Origin: Goodfellowiella coeruleoviolacea
Lineage (GTDB): Bacteria; Actinomycetota; Actinomycetes; Mycobacteriales; Pseudonocardiaceae
Direction: 5' to 3'
Assembly (NCBI RefSeq): GCF_024171785.1
Contig: NZ_JAMTCK010000024.1
Location: forward strand, 1 to 64,000
Length of the DNA stretch: 64,000 bases
The notes below the pieces were generated by a model. It saw only the letters and a list, made by a program, of their open reading frames with translations, did not search any database and was not told the origin of the DNA. This document shows, one piece after another, positions 55,200-64,000 of the stretch. Positions within the stretch are counted from its first letter, which is position 1. Each line of letters starts with the position of its first letter. The position numbers were made by a program, and so were the translations under genes.

Positions 55200-55682
55200 G
55201 TGAACGTCGAGGTGACGCCGCTTCCGGGGATCGGCACCCGGCAGGACTTCGTGATCCGCGCCGGCAGGAGGATCGGGGTGATCACCTACCGGGACGGCAA
55301 GTTCGAGCTGATCGTCTCCCAGGAGGGTGATCCCGACGCCTGCGCGTCGTCCATCCCACTGACCCCAGACGAGGCGTCCGCGCTGGCGGGGCTGCTCGGC
55401 GCACCACAGCTGGTTGCCCACCTCGGCAACCAGCACCGGGACGTGACCGGGGTGGACACCCGCCAGATCCCGGTCGTTCCGGGCTCGGTCTTCGATGGCA
55501 GGACATTGGGAGAGACAGCGTTGCGGACAAAAACAGGCGCATCCATCGTCGCGGTCGTGCGAGCGGGGAACGTGCACGCATCACCACGGCCCGACTTCGT
55601 CTTCGCGGGAGGTGACCTCGTGGTGGTGGTCGGCACCGCCGAAGGGCTGGAAGCCGCCACCGACATCCTGGCGAGCGGCTGA
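55200..55682 (+). CDS. TrkA-C/KhtT-like regulatory subunit of a cation/proton antiporter
   Basis: A 160-residue protein with an N-terminal KhtT-like domain and a C-terminal RCK_C (TrkA-C) domain (GRTLGETALRTKTGASIVAV; DFVFAGGDLVVVVGT). It gates the partner antiporter encoded 5 bases downstream. No clear ribosome site; TAACCT lies 6-7 bases upstream, so the mRNA may be leaderless. Confidence 0.9.
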   Translation: MNVEVTPLPGIGTRQDFVIRAGRRIGVITYRDGKFELIVSQEGDPDACASSIPLTPDEASALAGLLGAPQLVAHLGNQHRDVTGVDTRQIPVVPGSVFDGRTLGETALRTKTGASIVAVVRAGNVHASPRPDFVFAGGDLVVVVGTAEGLEAATDILASG

Positions 55683-55687
55683 CCAGC

Positions 55688-56869
55688 GTGCACGAGACAA
55701 CAATTTCCCTCATCGAACTGGGAGCGGTTTTCTTCGGGCTGGGCATTCTGGGGCGCCTGGCGTGGCGGATCGGCATCTCGCCCATCCCCCTGTACCTCAT
55801 CGGCGGTCTCGCCTTCGGTCACGGCGGTCTGATCCCGCTGACCGGCATCGACGCGTTCACCGATCTCGCCAGCGAGATCGGTGTCGTGTTACTCCTGCTG
55901 CTGCTGGGCCTGGAGTACTCGGCGGCCGAGCTGATGACCGGGCTGCGCCGGTCCTGGATGGCCGGCGTCGTCGACATCGTGCTCAACGCCCTGCCCGGCG
56001 CGCTCGTCGGGCTGATCCTCGGCTGGGGACCGGTCGGCATGCTGGCCATGGCCGGGGTCACCTACATCTCCTCCTCCGGCATCATCGCCAAGGTCCTGGG
56101 CGACCTGGGCCGGCTGGGCAACCGGGAAACCCCGGTGGTGCTGTCCGTGCTGGTCTTCGAGGACCTGGCCATGGCCGTGTACCTACCCATCCTGACCGCG
56201 GTGCTGGCCGGGGTGAGCTTCGTCGGCGGCCTGACCGCGGTGGGCATCTCCCTGGCCGCGATCACCGTGGTGTTGGTGGTGGCGCTGAAGTTCGGTCGCT
56301 ACGTCTCGGCCATAGTGGACAGTCCGGACCCCGAGGTGTTCCTGCTCAGGGTGCTCGGCGCGGCCCTGCTCGTGGCCGGTCTGGCGTCCCAGCTCCAGGT
56401 GTCCGCCGCGGTGGGCGCGTTCCTGCTCGGCATCGCCATTTCCGGGTCCACCGCGGAGAACGCCACCCGGATGCTCGAACCGCTGCGCGATCTGTTCGCG
56501 GCGGTGTTCTTCGTGGTGTTCGGCCTCAACACCGACCCGAGCGCCATGCCGCCGGTGCTGGGCTGGGCGGTGGCCCTGGCCGTGGTCACCACGCTCACCA
56601 AGGTCGCCACCGGCTGGTGGGCGGCCCGCCGGCAGGGCATCGGCCCGATGGGTCAGGCCAGGGCGGGCGCGGCCCTGGTCGCCAGGGGCGAGTTCTCCAT
56701 CGTGATCGCCGGGCTCACCGTGTCCTCGGGCGCGGTCGACAACCGGATGGCCGCGCTGGCCACCGCCTACGTGCTGCTGATGGCCATTCTCGGGCCGGTG
56801 GCCGCCAGGGTGGTCGAGCCGCTGGCGCGCGCCGCGCGCAACCGGCTGTCCCCCGCCGGCAGCGCCTGA
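55688..56869 (+). CDS. CPA2-family potassium/cation:proton antiporter (KhtU-like)
   Basis: A 393-residue membrane transporter with about 12 hydrophobic segments (for example LIPLTGIDAFTDLASEIGVV, YISSSGIIAKVL, AAVGAFLLGIAISG, FFVVFGLNTDPSAMPP). The SSSGIIAK and GAFLLGIAISGS blocks are CPA2 hallmarks. With the TrkA-C subunit it likely exports K+ in exchange for H+ under alkaline or ionic stress. Confidence 0.92.
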   Translation: MHETTISLIELGAVFFGLGILGRLAWRIGISPIPLYLIGGLAFGHGGLIPLTGIDAFTDLASEIGVVLLLLLLGLEYSAAELMTGLRRSWMAGVVDIVLNALPGALVGLILGWGPVGMLAMAGVTYISSSGIIAKVLGDLGRLGNRETPVVLSVLVFEDLAMAVYLPILTAVLAGVSFVGGLTAVGISLAAITVVLVVALKFGRYVSAIVDSPDPEVFLLRVLGAALLVAGLASQLQVSAAVGAFLLGIAISGSTAENATRMLEPLRDLFAAVFFVVFGLNTDPSAMPPVLGWAVALAVVTTLTKVATGWWAARRQGIGPMGQARAGAALVARGEFSIVIAGLTVSSGAVDNRMAALATAYVLLMAILGPVAARVVEPLARAARNRLSPAGSA

Positions 56870-56884
56870 CCAACCACCCGCCTC

Positions 56885-56919
56885 GCCCGGCCGGCACCGA
56901 CTCGCGGTGCCGGCCGGGC
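56885..56919. terminator. Bidirectional terminator between khtU-like gene and rluB
   Basis: GCCCGGCCGGCACCG (56885-56899) and CGGTGCCGGCCGGGC (56905-56919) are exact reverse complements with a 5-base loop, followed by CTTTC, between convergent genes. Confidence 0.88.
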
Positions 56920-56948
56920 CTTTCACCTCCCGGACCGGGGCACCCGCG

Positions 56949-57695
56949 TCACAGGCCCACGGCCGCGTACAGCGCGCCCACCTCGGCGCGGTTGAGCGGC
57001 CGCAGCGAGCCGGGCCGCTGGTTGCCCAGCTGGACGTCGGCGATGGCGGTGCGCACCAGCCGGCTGACCGGGTAGCCGACCTCCTCCAGCAGCCGGCGCA
57101 CGATCCGGTTGCGCCCCTCGTGCAGCACCACCTCGACCATGGCCCGGCCGGGCAGCGAGTCGACCACCCGGAAGGCGTCCACCCGCACCGGGCCGTCCTC
57201 CAGCTCGATCCCGGCGCGCAGCCGTTTGCCCAGGTCCTTGGCGACCGGACCGGGCACCTCGGCCAGGTAGGTCTTGGCGACCTGGTAGGAGGGGTGGGTG
57301 AGCCGGTTGGCCAGCTCCCCGTCGTTGGTCAGCAGCAGCAGGCCCTCGGTGTCCGCGTCCAGCCGGCCCACGTGGAACAGCCGGTCGCTGCGGCCCCGCA
57401 CGTAGTCGCCGACGCACGGCCGGCCCCGGTCGTCGGACATGGTGGTGTGCACGCCCTTGGGCTTGTTCAGCGCCAGGTGCGTCACGTCCGCGTTGACCAC
57501 CACGCGAACCCCGTCGACGTGCACGACCGCGCGCACCGGGTCCACCCGCCGCCCCATCTCGGTCACCACCCGGCCGTCCACGGTCACCCGGCCTTCGGCG
57601 ATCAGCTCCTCGGCGGCTCGGCGGGAGGCCACTCCCGCCTGGGCCAGCACCTTCTGGAGCCGGACACCGGATGGGTCCTGCGGCTTGTCAGACAT
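56949..57695 (-). CDS. rluB: 23S rRNA pseudouridine synthase, RluB family
   Basis: A 248-residue enzyme with an N-terminal S4 domain (VRLQKVLAQAGVASRRAAEE) and a catalytic domain carrying VGRLDADTEGLLLLTNDG with the catalytic Asp. It makes a pseudouridine in the peptidyl-transferase region of 23S rRNA. ATG at 57695 overlaps the scpB stop by 8 bases, the usual actinobacterial coupling. Confidence 0.95.
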   Translation of the reverse strand: MSDKPQDPSGVRLQKVLAQAGVASRRAAEELIAEGRVTVDGRVVTEMGRRVDPVRAVVHVDGVRVVVNADVTHLALNKPKGVHTTMSDDRGRPCVGDYVRGRSDRLFHVGRLDADTEGLLLLTNDGELANRLTHPSYQVAKTYLAEVPGPVAKDLGKRLRAGIELEDGPVRVDAFRVVDSLPGRAMVEVVLHEGRNRIVRRLLEEVGYPVSRLVRTAIADVQLGNQRPGSLRPLNRAEVGALYAAVGL

Positions 57696-58488
57696 CGTCG
57701 ATCGCATCCACTTCAGGCAACAGCGGAGCGATCGGCGGCAGGTCCTGCAACGAGGACAGCCCCAACCGCTCCAGGAACAGTTCGGTCGTCCGGTAGAGGA
57801 TGCCACCGGTCTCGCCGTCGGTACCGGTCTCCTCGATCAGGCCCCTGGTCAGCAGGGTGCGGATGACACCATCCACGTTAACCCCGCGCACGGCCGCCAC
57901 CCTGGCCCTGGTGACCGGCTGTCGGTAGGCGATGACGGCCAGTGTCTCCAGCGCCGCCCTGGTCAGCTTGGCCCGTTGCCCGTCGAGCAGCAGCTTCTCC
58001 ACGAACGGCGCGAACCGGTCGCGGGTGTAGAAGCGCCAGCCCTCGCCGACCTGCCGCAGGTCGATGCCGCGTCCGGCGGCGGCGTACTGGGCGGCCAGCC
58101 GCCGCAGCGCCGCCCGCACCCGGGCCACCGGCTGGTCGAGCGCGCTGGCCAGCAGGTCGTCGGCGGCCGGGGAGTCCACGACCAGCAGCAGCGCCTCCAG
58201 GGCGCTGTCCAGATCAGCGTCCTCGGTCAGGTCGGGCAGGTCGGGGCGGGCCCGGCCAGCCGAGGGCGCGCCCGGGTCCGCCGGTTCACCCGGCTCGTCC
58301 ACGTCACCCGGCTCGTCCGCCTCACCCGGTTCACCCGTGGCGGCTGGTTCGCCCGTGGCGGCTGAATCCGCCTCACTCCGCCCGCCCTCGGCGACGGGCG
58401 GCTGGTCGGCCGCGTCGGCCGGGTGCGGTTCGTCGGTCCGGCCGGTGTCCGGTGCGGTGGTCTCCGGCGCCGGGCCCTGCAGGTTCAC
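57688..58488 (-). CDS. scpB: Segregation and condensation protein B
   Basis: A 266-residue SMC-kleisin partner. The C-terminal two thirds (from about residue 90) hold the paired winged helices (ALEALLLVVDSPAADDLL; LTRAALETLAVIAYRQPVTR; GETGGILYRTTELFLERLGL). The N-terminal ~85 residues are an acidic, low-complexity extension with ATGEP and DEPGE repeats. It overlaps scpA by 4 bases. Confidence 0.95.
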   Translation of the reverse strand: MNLQGPAPETTAPDTGRTDEPHPADAADQPPVAEGGRSEADSAATGEPAATGEPGEADEPGDVDEPGEPADPGAPSAGRARPDLPDLTEDADLDSALEALLLVVDSPAADDLLASALDQPVARVRAALRRLAAQYAAAGRGIDLRQVGEGWRFYTRDRFAPFVEKLLLDGQRAKLTRAALETLAVIAYRQPVTRARVAAVRGVNVDGVIRTLLTRGLIEETGTDGETGGILYRTTELFLERLGLSSLQDLPPIAPLLPEVDAIDDV

Positions 58489-59345
58489 CCGTACTCCTCC
58501 TCATCGGCGTTCGCCCGGTCGGCCTCGGCAGCGGCGGCGGCCTCGGCCACACTGCCCCCGCTCCACCGCACCCGCAGCTCCCCGAGCGGATCCGCCTGCT
58601 CGAACAGGATCACCGTCTCGCGGTACAGCTCCAGCAGGGCCAGGAACCTGGCGACCACTTCGAGGGTGCCCGCGCAGTCGCGCACCAGCTCGGTGAACGT
58701 GGCCGTGCCGCACTCGGCCAGCCGCAGCCGCAGCAGGGCGGCGTGTTCCCGCACCGACACCCTGGCCACGTGGATGTGGTCCAGCGACACGGTCGGCGGC
58801 GGTTTGGGGCGGAACACGGCGGCGGCCAGCTCGGCGAAGCGCTGCGGGCTCACCCCGAGCATCACCTCGGGCAGCAGGCTGGTGTACCGGTCCTCCAGGG
58901 CGACCGACCGCGGGTACCGGCGCAGCGCGCCGGCCTCCAGCTCCGCGAACAACGCGGCCACCTGCTTGTAGGCGCGGTACTGCAGCAGCCGGGCGAACAG
59001 CAGGTCCCTGGCCTCCAGCAGGGCGAGGTCGTCCTCGTCCTCCACGTCACCGGCGGGCAGCAGCCGGGCCGCCTTCAGGTCGAGCAGGGTCGCCGCGATG
59101 ACCAGGAACTCGGTGGTCTCGTCCAGGTCCCAGTCCTCGCCCATGCCGCGGATGTGGGCGATGAAGTCGTCGGTGACCTGGTGCAGCGCCACCTCGGTCA
59201 CGTCCAGCTGGTGCTGCGAGATCAGTTGCAGCAGCAGGTCGAAGGGGCCCTCGAAGTTGCTCAGCCGGACGGTGAACCGGCCGTTGGCCTGCTCCTGGCC
59301 GTCCTCGTCGTGCTGGTCGGGGGGTCGGGTGTCGGCCATGGTCAC
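58485..59345 (-). CDS. scpA: Segregation and condensation protein A (kleisin)
   Basis: A 286-residue kleisin bridging SMC heads. N-terminal VRLSNFEGPFDLLLQLISQH and EFLVIAATLLDLKAARLLP, C-terminal winged helix ending the core. GTG at 59345 overlaps the upstream stop (GTGA) with AGGAG 8 bases before; an ATG two codons later is the alternative. Confidence 0.95.
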   Translation of the reverse strand: MTMADTRPPDQHDEDGQEQANGRFTVRLSNFEGPFDLLLQLISQHQLDVTEVALHQVTDDFIAHIRGMGEDWDLDETTEFLVIAATLLDLKAARLLPAGDVEDEDDLALLEARDLLFARLLQYRAYKQVAALFAELEAGALRRYPRSVALEDRYTSLLPEVMLGVSPQRFAELAAAVFRPKPPPTVSLDHIHVARVSVREHAALLRLRLAECGTATFTELVRDCAGTLEVVARFLALLELYRETVILFEQADPLGELRVRWSGGSVAEAAAAAEADRANADEEEYG

Positions 59346-59716
59346 CGCGGCGGCTCCTGGCGCAGCCTGCGCACCAGCAGCGAGTCGCCGCCGCGTTCGT
59401 CGAAGTCGGCCAGCAGCACGGCGACGGCCTCCCGCACCACCCGGCCCCGGTCGACGACCAGCCCGTGGTCGGCCCGCAGGGTGAGCCTGGTCTGTTCCAG
59501 CGCCAGCAACTCCTCGTCCGAGACGTACACGGTGATCTTCGCCGAGTGCTTGCAGCGGCCGCTGCCGGTGCGGCGCGCGGCGTCCCCGGCCGGCTCGGCC
59601 ACCAGGCCGGCCTGGTCCGCCTCGGCCTGCTGACCTGGCTGGCCCGGCTGGCTCTGCGGCACGCTGGTGGGCCGGAACAGTTCGGCGGCTCCGGGCAGGT
59701 GGGCGCGTCGGGTCAC
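59342..59716 (-). CDS. Small conserved hypothetical protein, ribbon-helix-helix-like
   Basis: A 124-residue protein between parA and scpA. The N-terminal half is low-complexity (Gln/Pro/Ala rich); the C-terminal half reads AKITVYVSDEELLALEQTRL and VVREAVAVLLADFDERG, like a ribbon-helix-helix DNA-binding fold. Conserved in this position in actinomycetes as far as I know; function not established. Confidence 0.75.
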   Translation of the reverse strand: MTRRAHLPGAAELFRPTSVPQSQPGQPGQQAEADQAGLVAEPAGDAARRTGSGRCKHSAKITVYVSDEELLALEQTRLTLRADHGLVVDRGRVVREAVAVLLADFDERGGDSLLVRRLRQEPPR

Positions 59717-59774
59717 GAGTCCGCCCCACCGGTGTCGGCCGGGTCGGTGCCGGCCGGGTCGGTTGGCCGCCTGG

Positions 59775-60716
59775 TCACCGGGCGATCACCTCGCGGGCCA
59801 GGGCGCGGTAGGCGTTGGCACCGGCCGAGCGGGGCGCCCACCGGGTGATCGGCTCACCGGCCACGGTGGTCTCGGGGAACCGGACCGTGCGGTTGATCAC
59901 CGTGTCGAACACCACGTCGCCGAACGCCTCCACCACGCGCGCCATCACCTCCCTGGAGTGCAGGGTGCGCGGGTCGTACATGGTGGCCAGGATGCCGGTG
60001 ATCTCCAGCTTGGGGTTCAACCGCTCCCTCACCTTCTCGATGGTGTCGATGAGCAGTGCCACCCCGCGCAGGCTGAAGAACTCGCACTCCAGCGGAATGA
60101 TCACACCGTCGGCGGCGGCCAGCGCGTTGACCGTGAGCAGGCCCAGCGACGGCTGGCAGTCCACCAGCACGTAGTCGTAGCGCTCGATCACGTCGCGCAG
60201 CGTGCGGACCAGCGTGTGCTCCCTGCCGACCTCGGCGACCAGCTGCACCTCGGCCGCGGACAGGTCGATGTTGCTCGGCAGCAGGTCCATGTCGTCGACG
60301 CAGGTGCGCAGCAGCACGTCGTCGACGCGGACCGAGCGCTCCATGATCACGTTGTAGATGGTCTGTTCGAGCTGGTGCGGCTGCACCCCCAGGCCCACGG
60401 ACAGCGCGCCCTGCGGATCGAAGTCCACCAGCAGCACGCGCCGGCCGAACTCGGCCAGTGCCGCGCCCAGGTTGATGGTCGAGGTGGTCTTGCCCACGCC
60501 GCCCTTCTGGTTGCACATCGCCAGCACCTTGGCCGGGCCGTGGTGCGCCAGCAGCGGCGGATCCGGGACGTAGCGCAGCGGCCGGCCGGTCGGCCCGAGT
60601 TCCCCGGCGGACTGCTCGACCACGTCCTCGTCGGGTGGGGCGGCGTGCGGGGCGAGCGTCAGGTCGATCGAAGCGCGGCGCGGGAAACGCTCCGCTGAAG
60701 GCTTCGGCATCGACAT
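59775..60716 (-). CDS. ParA-family chromosome-partitioning ATPase
   Basis: A 313-residue deviant-Walker ATPase: KGGVGKTT near residue 70, LLVDFDPQGALSVGLG near 95, VLVDCQPSLG near 187. This is the second, scpAB-linked ParA-like protein of actinomycetes rather than the parAB operon near oriC (no parB here). A ~58-residue N-terminal extension precedes the fold. It likely acts with SMC-ScpAB in chromosome organisation. Confidence 0.92.
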   Translation of the reverse strand: MSMPKPSAERFPRRASIDLTLAPHAAPPDEDVVEQSAGELGPTGRPLRYVPDPPLLAHHGPAKVLAMCNQKGGVGKTTSTINLGAALAEFGRRVLLVDFDPQGALSVGLGVQPHQLEQTIYNVIMERSVRVDDVLLRTCVDDMDLLPSNIDLSAAEVQLVAEVGREHTLVRTLRDVIERYDYVLVDCQPSLGLLTVNALAAADGVIIPLECEFFSLRGVALLIDTIEKVRERLNPKLEITGILATMYDPRTLHSREVMARVVEAFGDVVFDTVINRTVRFPETTVAGEPITRWAPRSAGANAYRALAREVIAR

Positions 60717-60819
60717 CTGACCTGACTCCTCGCGACTGCTGCGACGACGACCGTTGGCCGCAGCCTAAGCGGCTGGCCTGCCTGCGGCAACGCGCCTCGC
60801 CGTGGCACAGCCGGGCTGA

Positions 60820-61134
60820 TCAGCGGCTTTTTTCCAGAGCAGCTGAGGAAAGCACCACATCGAGCAACCCGGGAAAGCGTTCGTCGAGATCGGCCCTGCG
60901 CAGTGAGACCCACCGCTGGTTGCCGTTGCACCGGGTGTGCGTCAACCCGGCTTCCCGCAACACCCGCAGGTGTTGCGACAGCGTGGACTTGGCCACCCCG
61001 ACCTCGAACGAGCCGCACGGGCACTCACCGCACTGGTCCAACTGCCTGGCCACGGCGAGCCGGGTGGGATCGCTCAGCGCGTGCAGCACCACGGACAGCT
61101 CGATCGCGTTCCGGTCCGGCTGGGCAACGGACAC
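60820..61134 (-). CDS. ArsR-family transcriptional regulator
   Basis: A 104-residue winged-helix protein (VLHALSDPTRLAVARQLDQC; KSTLSQHLRVLREAGLTHTR). A CGECPCGSF cysteine group near residue 33 lies at the position of metal sites in ArsR/SmtB proteins, and could sense metal or redox. GTG at 61134 follows GGGGAGG; the longer upstream frame has no protein character. Monocistronic. Confidence 0.88.
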   Translation of the reverse strand: MSVAQPDRNAIELSVVLHALSDPTRLAVARQLDQCGECPCGSFEVGVAKSTLSQHLRVLREAGLTHTRCNGNQRWVSLRRADLDERFPGLLDVVLSSAALEKSR

Positions 61135-61394
61135 GACGCCGACACCTCCCCTTGCGCATCGCTGTTCTCCACCCCGCCAGGTCACGCACCCGACCGGGCC
61201 GGGCCGCAGCCCAGAAAACCCAGTCAGGCCAACACAATCACACCATTCTGCCACGGCCGGCCAAGCCCACACCGCGCCTTGGCCCGGCATGCCCGGGGCA
61301 TCCGCGGCCACCCCGGCGACAGCACCCGGCGACGCGCGCGACGGGCCGAGCCGACAGCAGCGGCGACGCGAGCACGCCGACACCGGCCGAGGGT

Positions 61395-62402
61395 TCAGCC
61401 CCGGGCCCGGGGATGCGCGGTCGCGTACACCTCGCGCAGCGTGGTCACGGTGACCAGGGTGTAGACCTGGGTGGTGGTCACCGAGGCGTGGCCGAGCAGC
61501 TCCTGCACCACCCGCACGTCCGCGCCGCCCTCAAGCAGGTGCGTGGCAAAGGAATGGCGCAGGGTGTGCGGGGAGACCTCGGTGCCCAGACCGGCCCGCT
61601 CGGCCGCGGTTTTCAAGGTCTGCCAGGCACTCTGCCGGGACAGCCGGCCGCCGCGCGCGTTGAGGAACACCGCCGCGGCCGCGCCCGGGGCGCGGGCGCT
61701 GCCCGACCGGGACCGCGCCCGCCCCTCGGCCAGGCTCGGCCTGGCCCGCACCAGGTAGGCCTCCAGCGCCCGCAGCGCGGGGCGGCCGATGGGCACCACC
61801 CGCTGCGTGCCGCCCTTGCCGGCCAACAGCACGGTGCGCTCGTGCGCGTCGATGTCGTCCAGGTCCAGTCCGACCGCCTCGGAGATGCGCGCGCCCGTGG
61901 AGTACAGCAGTTCCAGCAGCGCCCGGTCGCGCAGGGCCCTCGGGTCCACGGCCTGGCCGGCGCCGTCGTCACCGGTGGGGGTGTCCAGCAGGCGCAGCAC
62001 ATCGGCCACGGGCAGCGCCTTGGGCAGTCGCCGCGGCGGGGTCGGCGGACGCACCTGGCTGGCCGGGTCCTCGGCCGTGATGCCCTCCCGGTGGGCGAAG
62101 CGGTGCAGACCGCGCACGGCGACCAGGGTTCGGGCGGCCGAGGCGGCGGCCAGCGGCGGGTGGTCGGCGTCCCCTTCCCGCAGGGCCACCAGGAAGGCGC
62201 TGACCTGCTCCTCGCTCACCTCGGCCAGCTCGCCCACCCCGAGCCCGGCCAGGTGGTCCAGGTAGCGCCGCAGGTCCCGGCCGTAGGAGTCCAGGGTGTT
62301 GCGCGCGGTCCCGCGTTCGACCGCGAGGTGGTTGAGGTAGTCGGCCAGCACCGCCCGCAGTGCCGCGGGCCAGCGGTCCGGCCGCTCCGGGGTGTCTGCC
62401 AC
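61395..62402 (-). CDS. xerD: Site-specific tyrosine recombinase XerD
   Basis: A 335-residue recombinase resolving chromosome dimers at dif with XerC. N-terminal SAM-like domain, then catalytic Arg in [30 protein letters not shown] (HxxR), [15 protein letters not shown] (His and Tyr). Start taken at the GTG at 62402. Its position beside parA and scpAB is typical and distinguishes it from the element integrases. Confidence 0.93.
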   Translation of the reverse strand: MADTPERPDRWPAALRAVLADYLNHLAVERGTARNTLDSYGRDLRRYLDHLAGLGVGELAEVSEEQVSAFLVALREGDADHPPLAAASAARTLVAVRGLHRFAHREGITAEDPASQVRPPTPPRRLPKALPVADVLRLLDTPTGDDGAGQAVDPRALRDRALLELLYSTGARISEAVGLDLDDIDAHERTVLLAGKGGTQRVVPIGRPALRALEAYLVRARPSLAEGRARSRSGSARAPGAAAAVFLNARGGRLSRQSAWQTLKTAAERAGLGTEVSPHTLRHSFATHLLEGGADVRVVQELLGHASVTTTQVYTLVTVTTLREVYATAHPRARG

Positions 62403-62588
62403 GCGTGCCCATGCCTTTCGCGTCAACCGATCACGTGCCCATCGTCGCACTGGGCGCGCACGCACCGGCACCGCCGGTGCCCGTGGTCGGGCCGGTCCGC
62501 GCGCTGCGGCCGGTCGTTGCCGAGCAGATCACGAGCTGTTACCCGGTTCGGCTCTGCCAGCCGCTGGTGATCGGCTACCTTTGGTCAG

Positions 62589-63116
62589 GTGACAGGCCCC
62601 GCCGACCCCGACTCGTTACGAATCGGCACCCAGGAGCGCGAGGACGCCATCCGCGCGCTGGGTGATCACTTCAGCGCCGGCCGGCTGGACGTGCACGAGT
62701 ACGAGCACCGCGTCGGCCAGGCCAGCGGCGCCCAGCACCGGGGTGAGCTGCGGGCGCTGTTCACCGACCTGCCCGCGCCGCACCCGCCGTTCCTGCTGCC
62801 ACCGCCGTCGGCGATGCCGCCGCCGTCGGCGCCACCGGTGTACCCCCAGCAGTCGTTTCCCGTGGGGCCGCAGCCGGTCCACGTCACGGTCGAACAGCCG
62901 CTGTCGGACAAGTACAAGCTCGTGGCCGGGCTGCTGCAGATCTTCCTCCCGATCGGCATCGGCCGCTTCTACACCGGCCACGCCGGCCTGGCCATCGGCC
63001 AACTGCTGGTCACCCTGTTCACCTTCGGGTTCGGCGCGCTGTGGTCGATCATCGACGGCATCGTGCTGCTGGCCGGCGGCGGCACTGACAGCCTGGGCCG
63101 CCGACTGCGCGACTGA
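62589..63116 (+). CDS. DUF1707 and TM2-domain membrane protein
   Basis: A 175-residue protein: N-terminal DUF1707 (RIGTQEREDAIRALGDHFSA, LDVHEYEHRV), a proline-rich linker (residues 60-105) and a C-terminal TM2 domain with two membrane helices (LQIFLPIGIGRFYTGHAGLA; FTFGFGALWSIIDGIVLLAG). Role unknown; both domains are common in actinobacterial membrane proteins. Confidence 0.88.
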   Translation: MTGPADPDSLRIGTQEREDAIRALGDHFSAGRLDVHEYEHRVGQASGAQHRGELRALFTDLPAPHPPFLLPPPSAMPPPSAPPVYPQQSFPVGPQPVHVTVEQPLSDKYKLVAGLLQIFLPIGIGRFYTGHAGLAIGQLLVTLFTFGFGALWSIIDGIVLLAGGGTDSLGRRLRD

Positions 63117-63135
63117 GACTGACCGGCGGCCGCGC

Positions 63136-64000
63136 TCACCGGGCGCGGGCGTCCTCCGGCCGGCCAAGCAGCAGGTCGGCCAGGCCGAGCAGCAGGGCCA
63201 ACAGGGCCAGACCGACCGCCAGCCACAGCGCGGTGGTCACCGCGCGGCCGTAGTCCGCCCCGGTGTCGGCCAGGGTGCCGTAGAACGCCAGGCCCATCGC
63301 GGCGATGCCCACCGCGGTGCCGATCCGCTGGCCGGTCTGCAGCACGCCGGCCGCGGTGCCGGCCATCCGCACCGGCACGGCCGCCAGGGTGAGGGCCTGG
63401 TTCGGGGAGACGGTCAGCCCGCTGCCCACGCCGGCGACCAGCAGCGGCAGCGCCGTGGCCAGGCCGGCGGCGACCCCGGCGGGCCAGTGCCGCAGCACCA
63501 GGTCGGTGCTGGCCAACCCGACCACGACCAGCACCAGGCCGAGCACCACGAGCAGCCGCCCCATCCGGCCGACCAGCCGGCCGCCCACCGCCGCGGCCAC
63601 CGCCGAGCCGAGCGCGAACGAGGTGACGGCCAGGCCGCTGGCCAGCGCGCTGTAGCCCAGCCCGCGCTGGAAGAACACCGCCAGCACGAAGAAGATCCCG
63701 GTGAAGCTGGCGAAGTAGACCATGCCCAGCAGCACGCCAAGGGCGTAGCTGCGGGAGCGCAGCAGCTCCGGGTCCACCAGGGGGGTGCCGCCCCGGCCGC
63801 GGCACCGGCGCTCCCAGGCGACGAACCCCACCACCACCAGCGCGCCGACCACCACCAGCCACCAGGGCACCCGCGTGCGCCCGCCCTCCGCCTCCAGCAT
63901 GGGCAGCATCACCAGCAGCACGCCCAGTCCCAGCAGCGCGACCCCGACCAGGTCCAGCCCGCGCACCCGGTGGTCGGTGCGCTCGGCCGGCAGCAGCCGC
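63136..64000 (-). CDS. MFS drug:H+ antiporter (DHA2/EmrB-type), 5' end outside window
   Basis: The C-terminal 288 codons of a 14-TM-type major facilitator; hydrophobic segments alternate through the fragment (LDLVGVALLGLGVLLVMLPM, LGVLLGMVYFASFTGIFFVL, VGVGSGLTVSPNQALTL). The GLTVSPNQALTLAAVP motif is typical of the DHA2 group. The frame is open to base 64000, so the N-terminal half is missing. Probably a multidrug exporter. Confidence 0.9.
   Translation of the reverse strand, partial: RLLPAERTDHRVRGLDLVGVALLGLGVLLVMLPMLEAEGGRTRVPWWLVVVGALVVVGFVAWERRCRGRGGTPLVDPELLRSRSYALGVLLGMVYFASFTGIFFVLAVFFQRGLGYSALASGLAVTSFALGSAVAAAVGGRLVGRMGRLLVVLGLVLVVVGLASTDLVLRHWPAGVAAGLATALPLLVAGVGSGLTVSPNQALTLAAVPVRMAGTAAGVLQTGQRIGTAVGIAAMGLAFYGTLADTGADYGRAVTTALWLAVGLALLALLLGLADLLLGRPEDARAR

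Overview
The window is high-GC actinomycete chromosome. The right end carries a housekeeping order typical of Actinobacteria (der, plsC, cmk, khtTU-like antiporter, rluB, scpB, scpA, parA, xerD). The style of the specialised-metabolite genes suggests a Pseudonocardiales-type organism, but that is inference.

1-24.3 kb: a lipopeptide-type NRPS locus. A minus-strand operon of eleven genes runs from an NTF2-like protein (19247) through MbtH, an alpha/beta hydrolase, a TauD/SyrP-type oxygenase, both subunits of B12-dependent glutamate mutase (source of 3-methylaspartate), a fatty acyl-AMP ligase, two acyl-CoA dehydrogenases and an ACP. It ends in an NRPS of more than 3,170 residues that leaves the window. 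The NRPS reads C-A-PCP / C-A-PCP-E / C-A... The first A domain has a beta-amino-acid-type pocket, the second a Thr-like pocket, and the third begins D-L-T like Asp/Asn domains. Two different ABC exporters, a branched-chain aminotransferase and a luciferase-like oxidoreductase lie at the edge of the locus.

26.4-32.1 kb: a lasso-peptide locus. It has a SARP regulator with a TTA codon, four TGGGCAC repeats at about 11-bp spacing upstream of the operon, two precursor genes each followed by a perfect stem-loop, two tandem lasso cyclases, one RRE protein and one leader peptidase. No exporter is present. Two precursors and two cyclases sharing one protease set is the most unusual system seen here.

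32.6-51.4 kb: accessory DNA, much of it wreckage of integrative elements. It holds an AraC regulator, paired YjbR proteins, a stand-alone nuclease-SAVED (Cap4-like) protein, a 5'-damaged integrase, an esterase, and an SDR with a triple operator whose TetR gene is cut and fused to a conjugation ATPase fragment. Replication-relaxation and lytic transglycosylase/NlpC remnants, a TetX-like monooxygenase, IS701 and TniQ remnants, a frameshifted AbiJ-like nuclease gene, a cold-shock protein, a fatty-acid desaturase and two further integrase tails follow. The zone stops next to tRNA-Pro(GGG), a plausible historical integration site.

51.9-64 kb: conserved core genome: tRNA-Pro, ribosome assembly (Der), lipid and nucleotide metabolism, SMC-ScpAB/ParA/XerD chromosome maintenance, an ArsR regulator, a DUF1707/TM2 protein and a partial MFS transporter.
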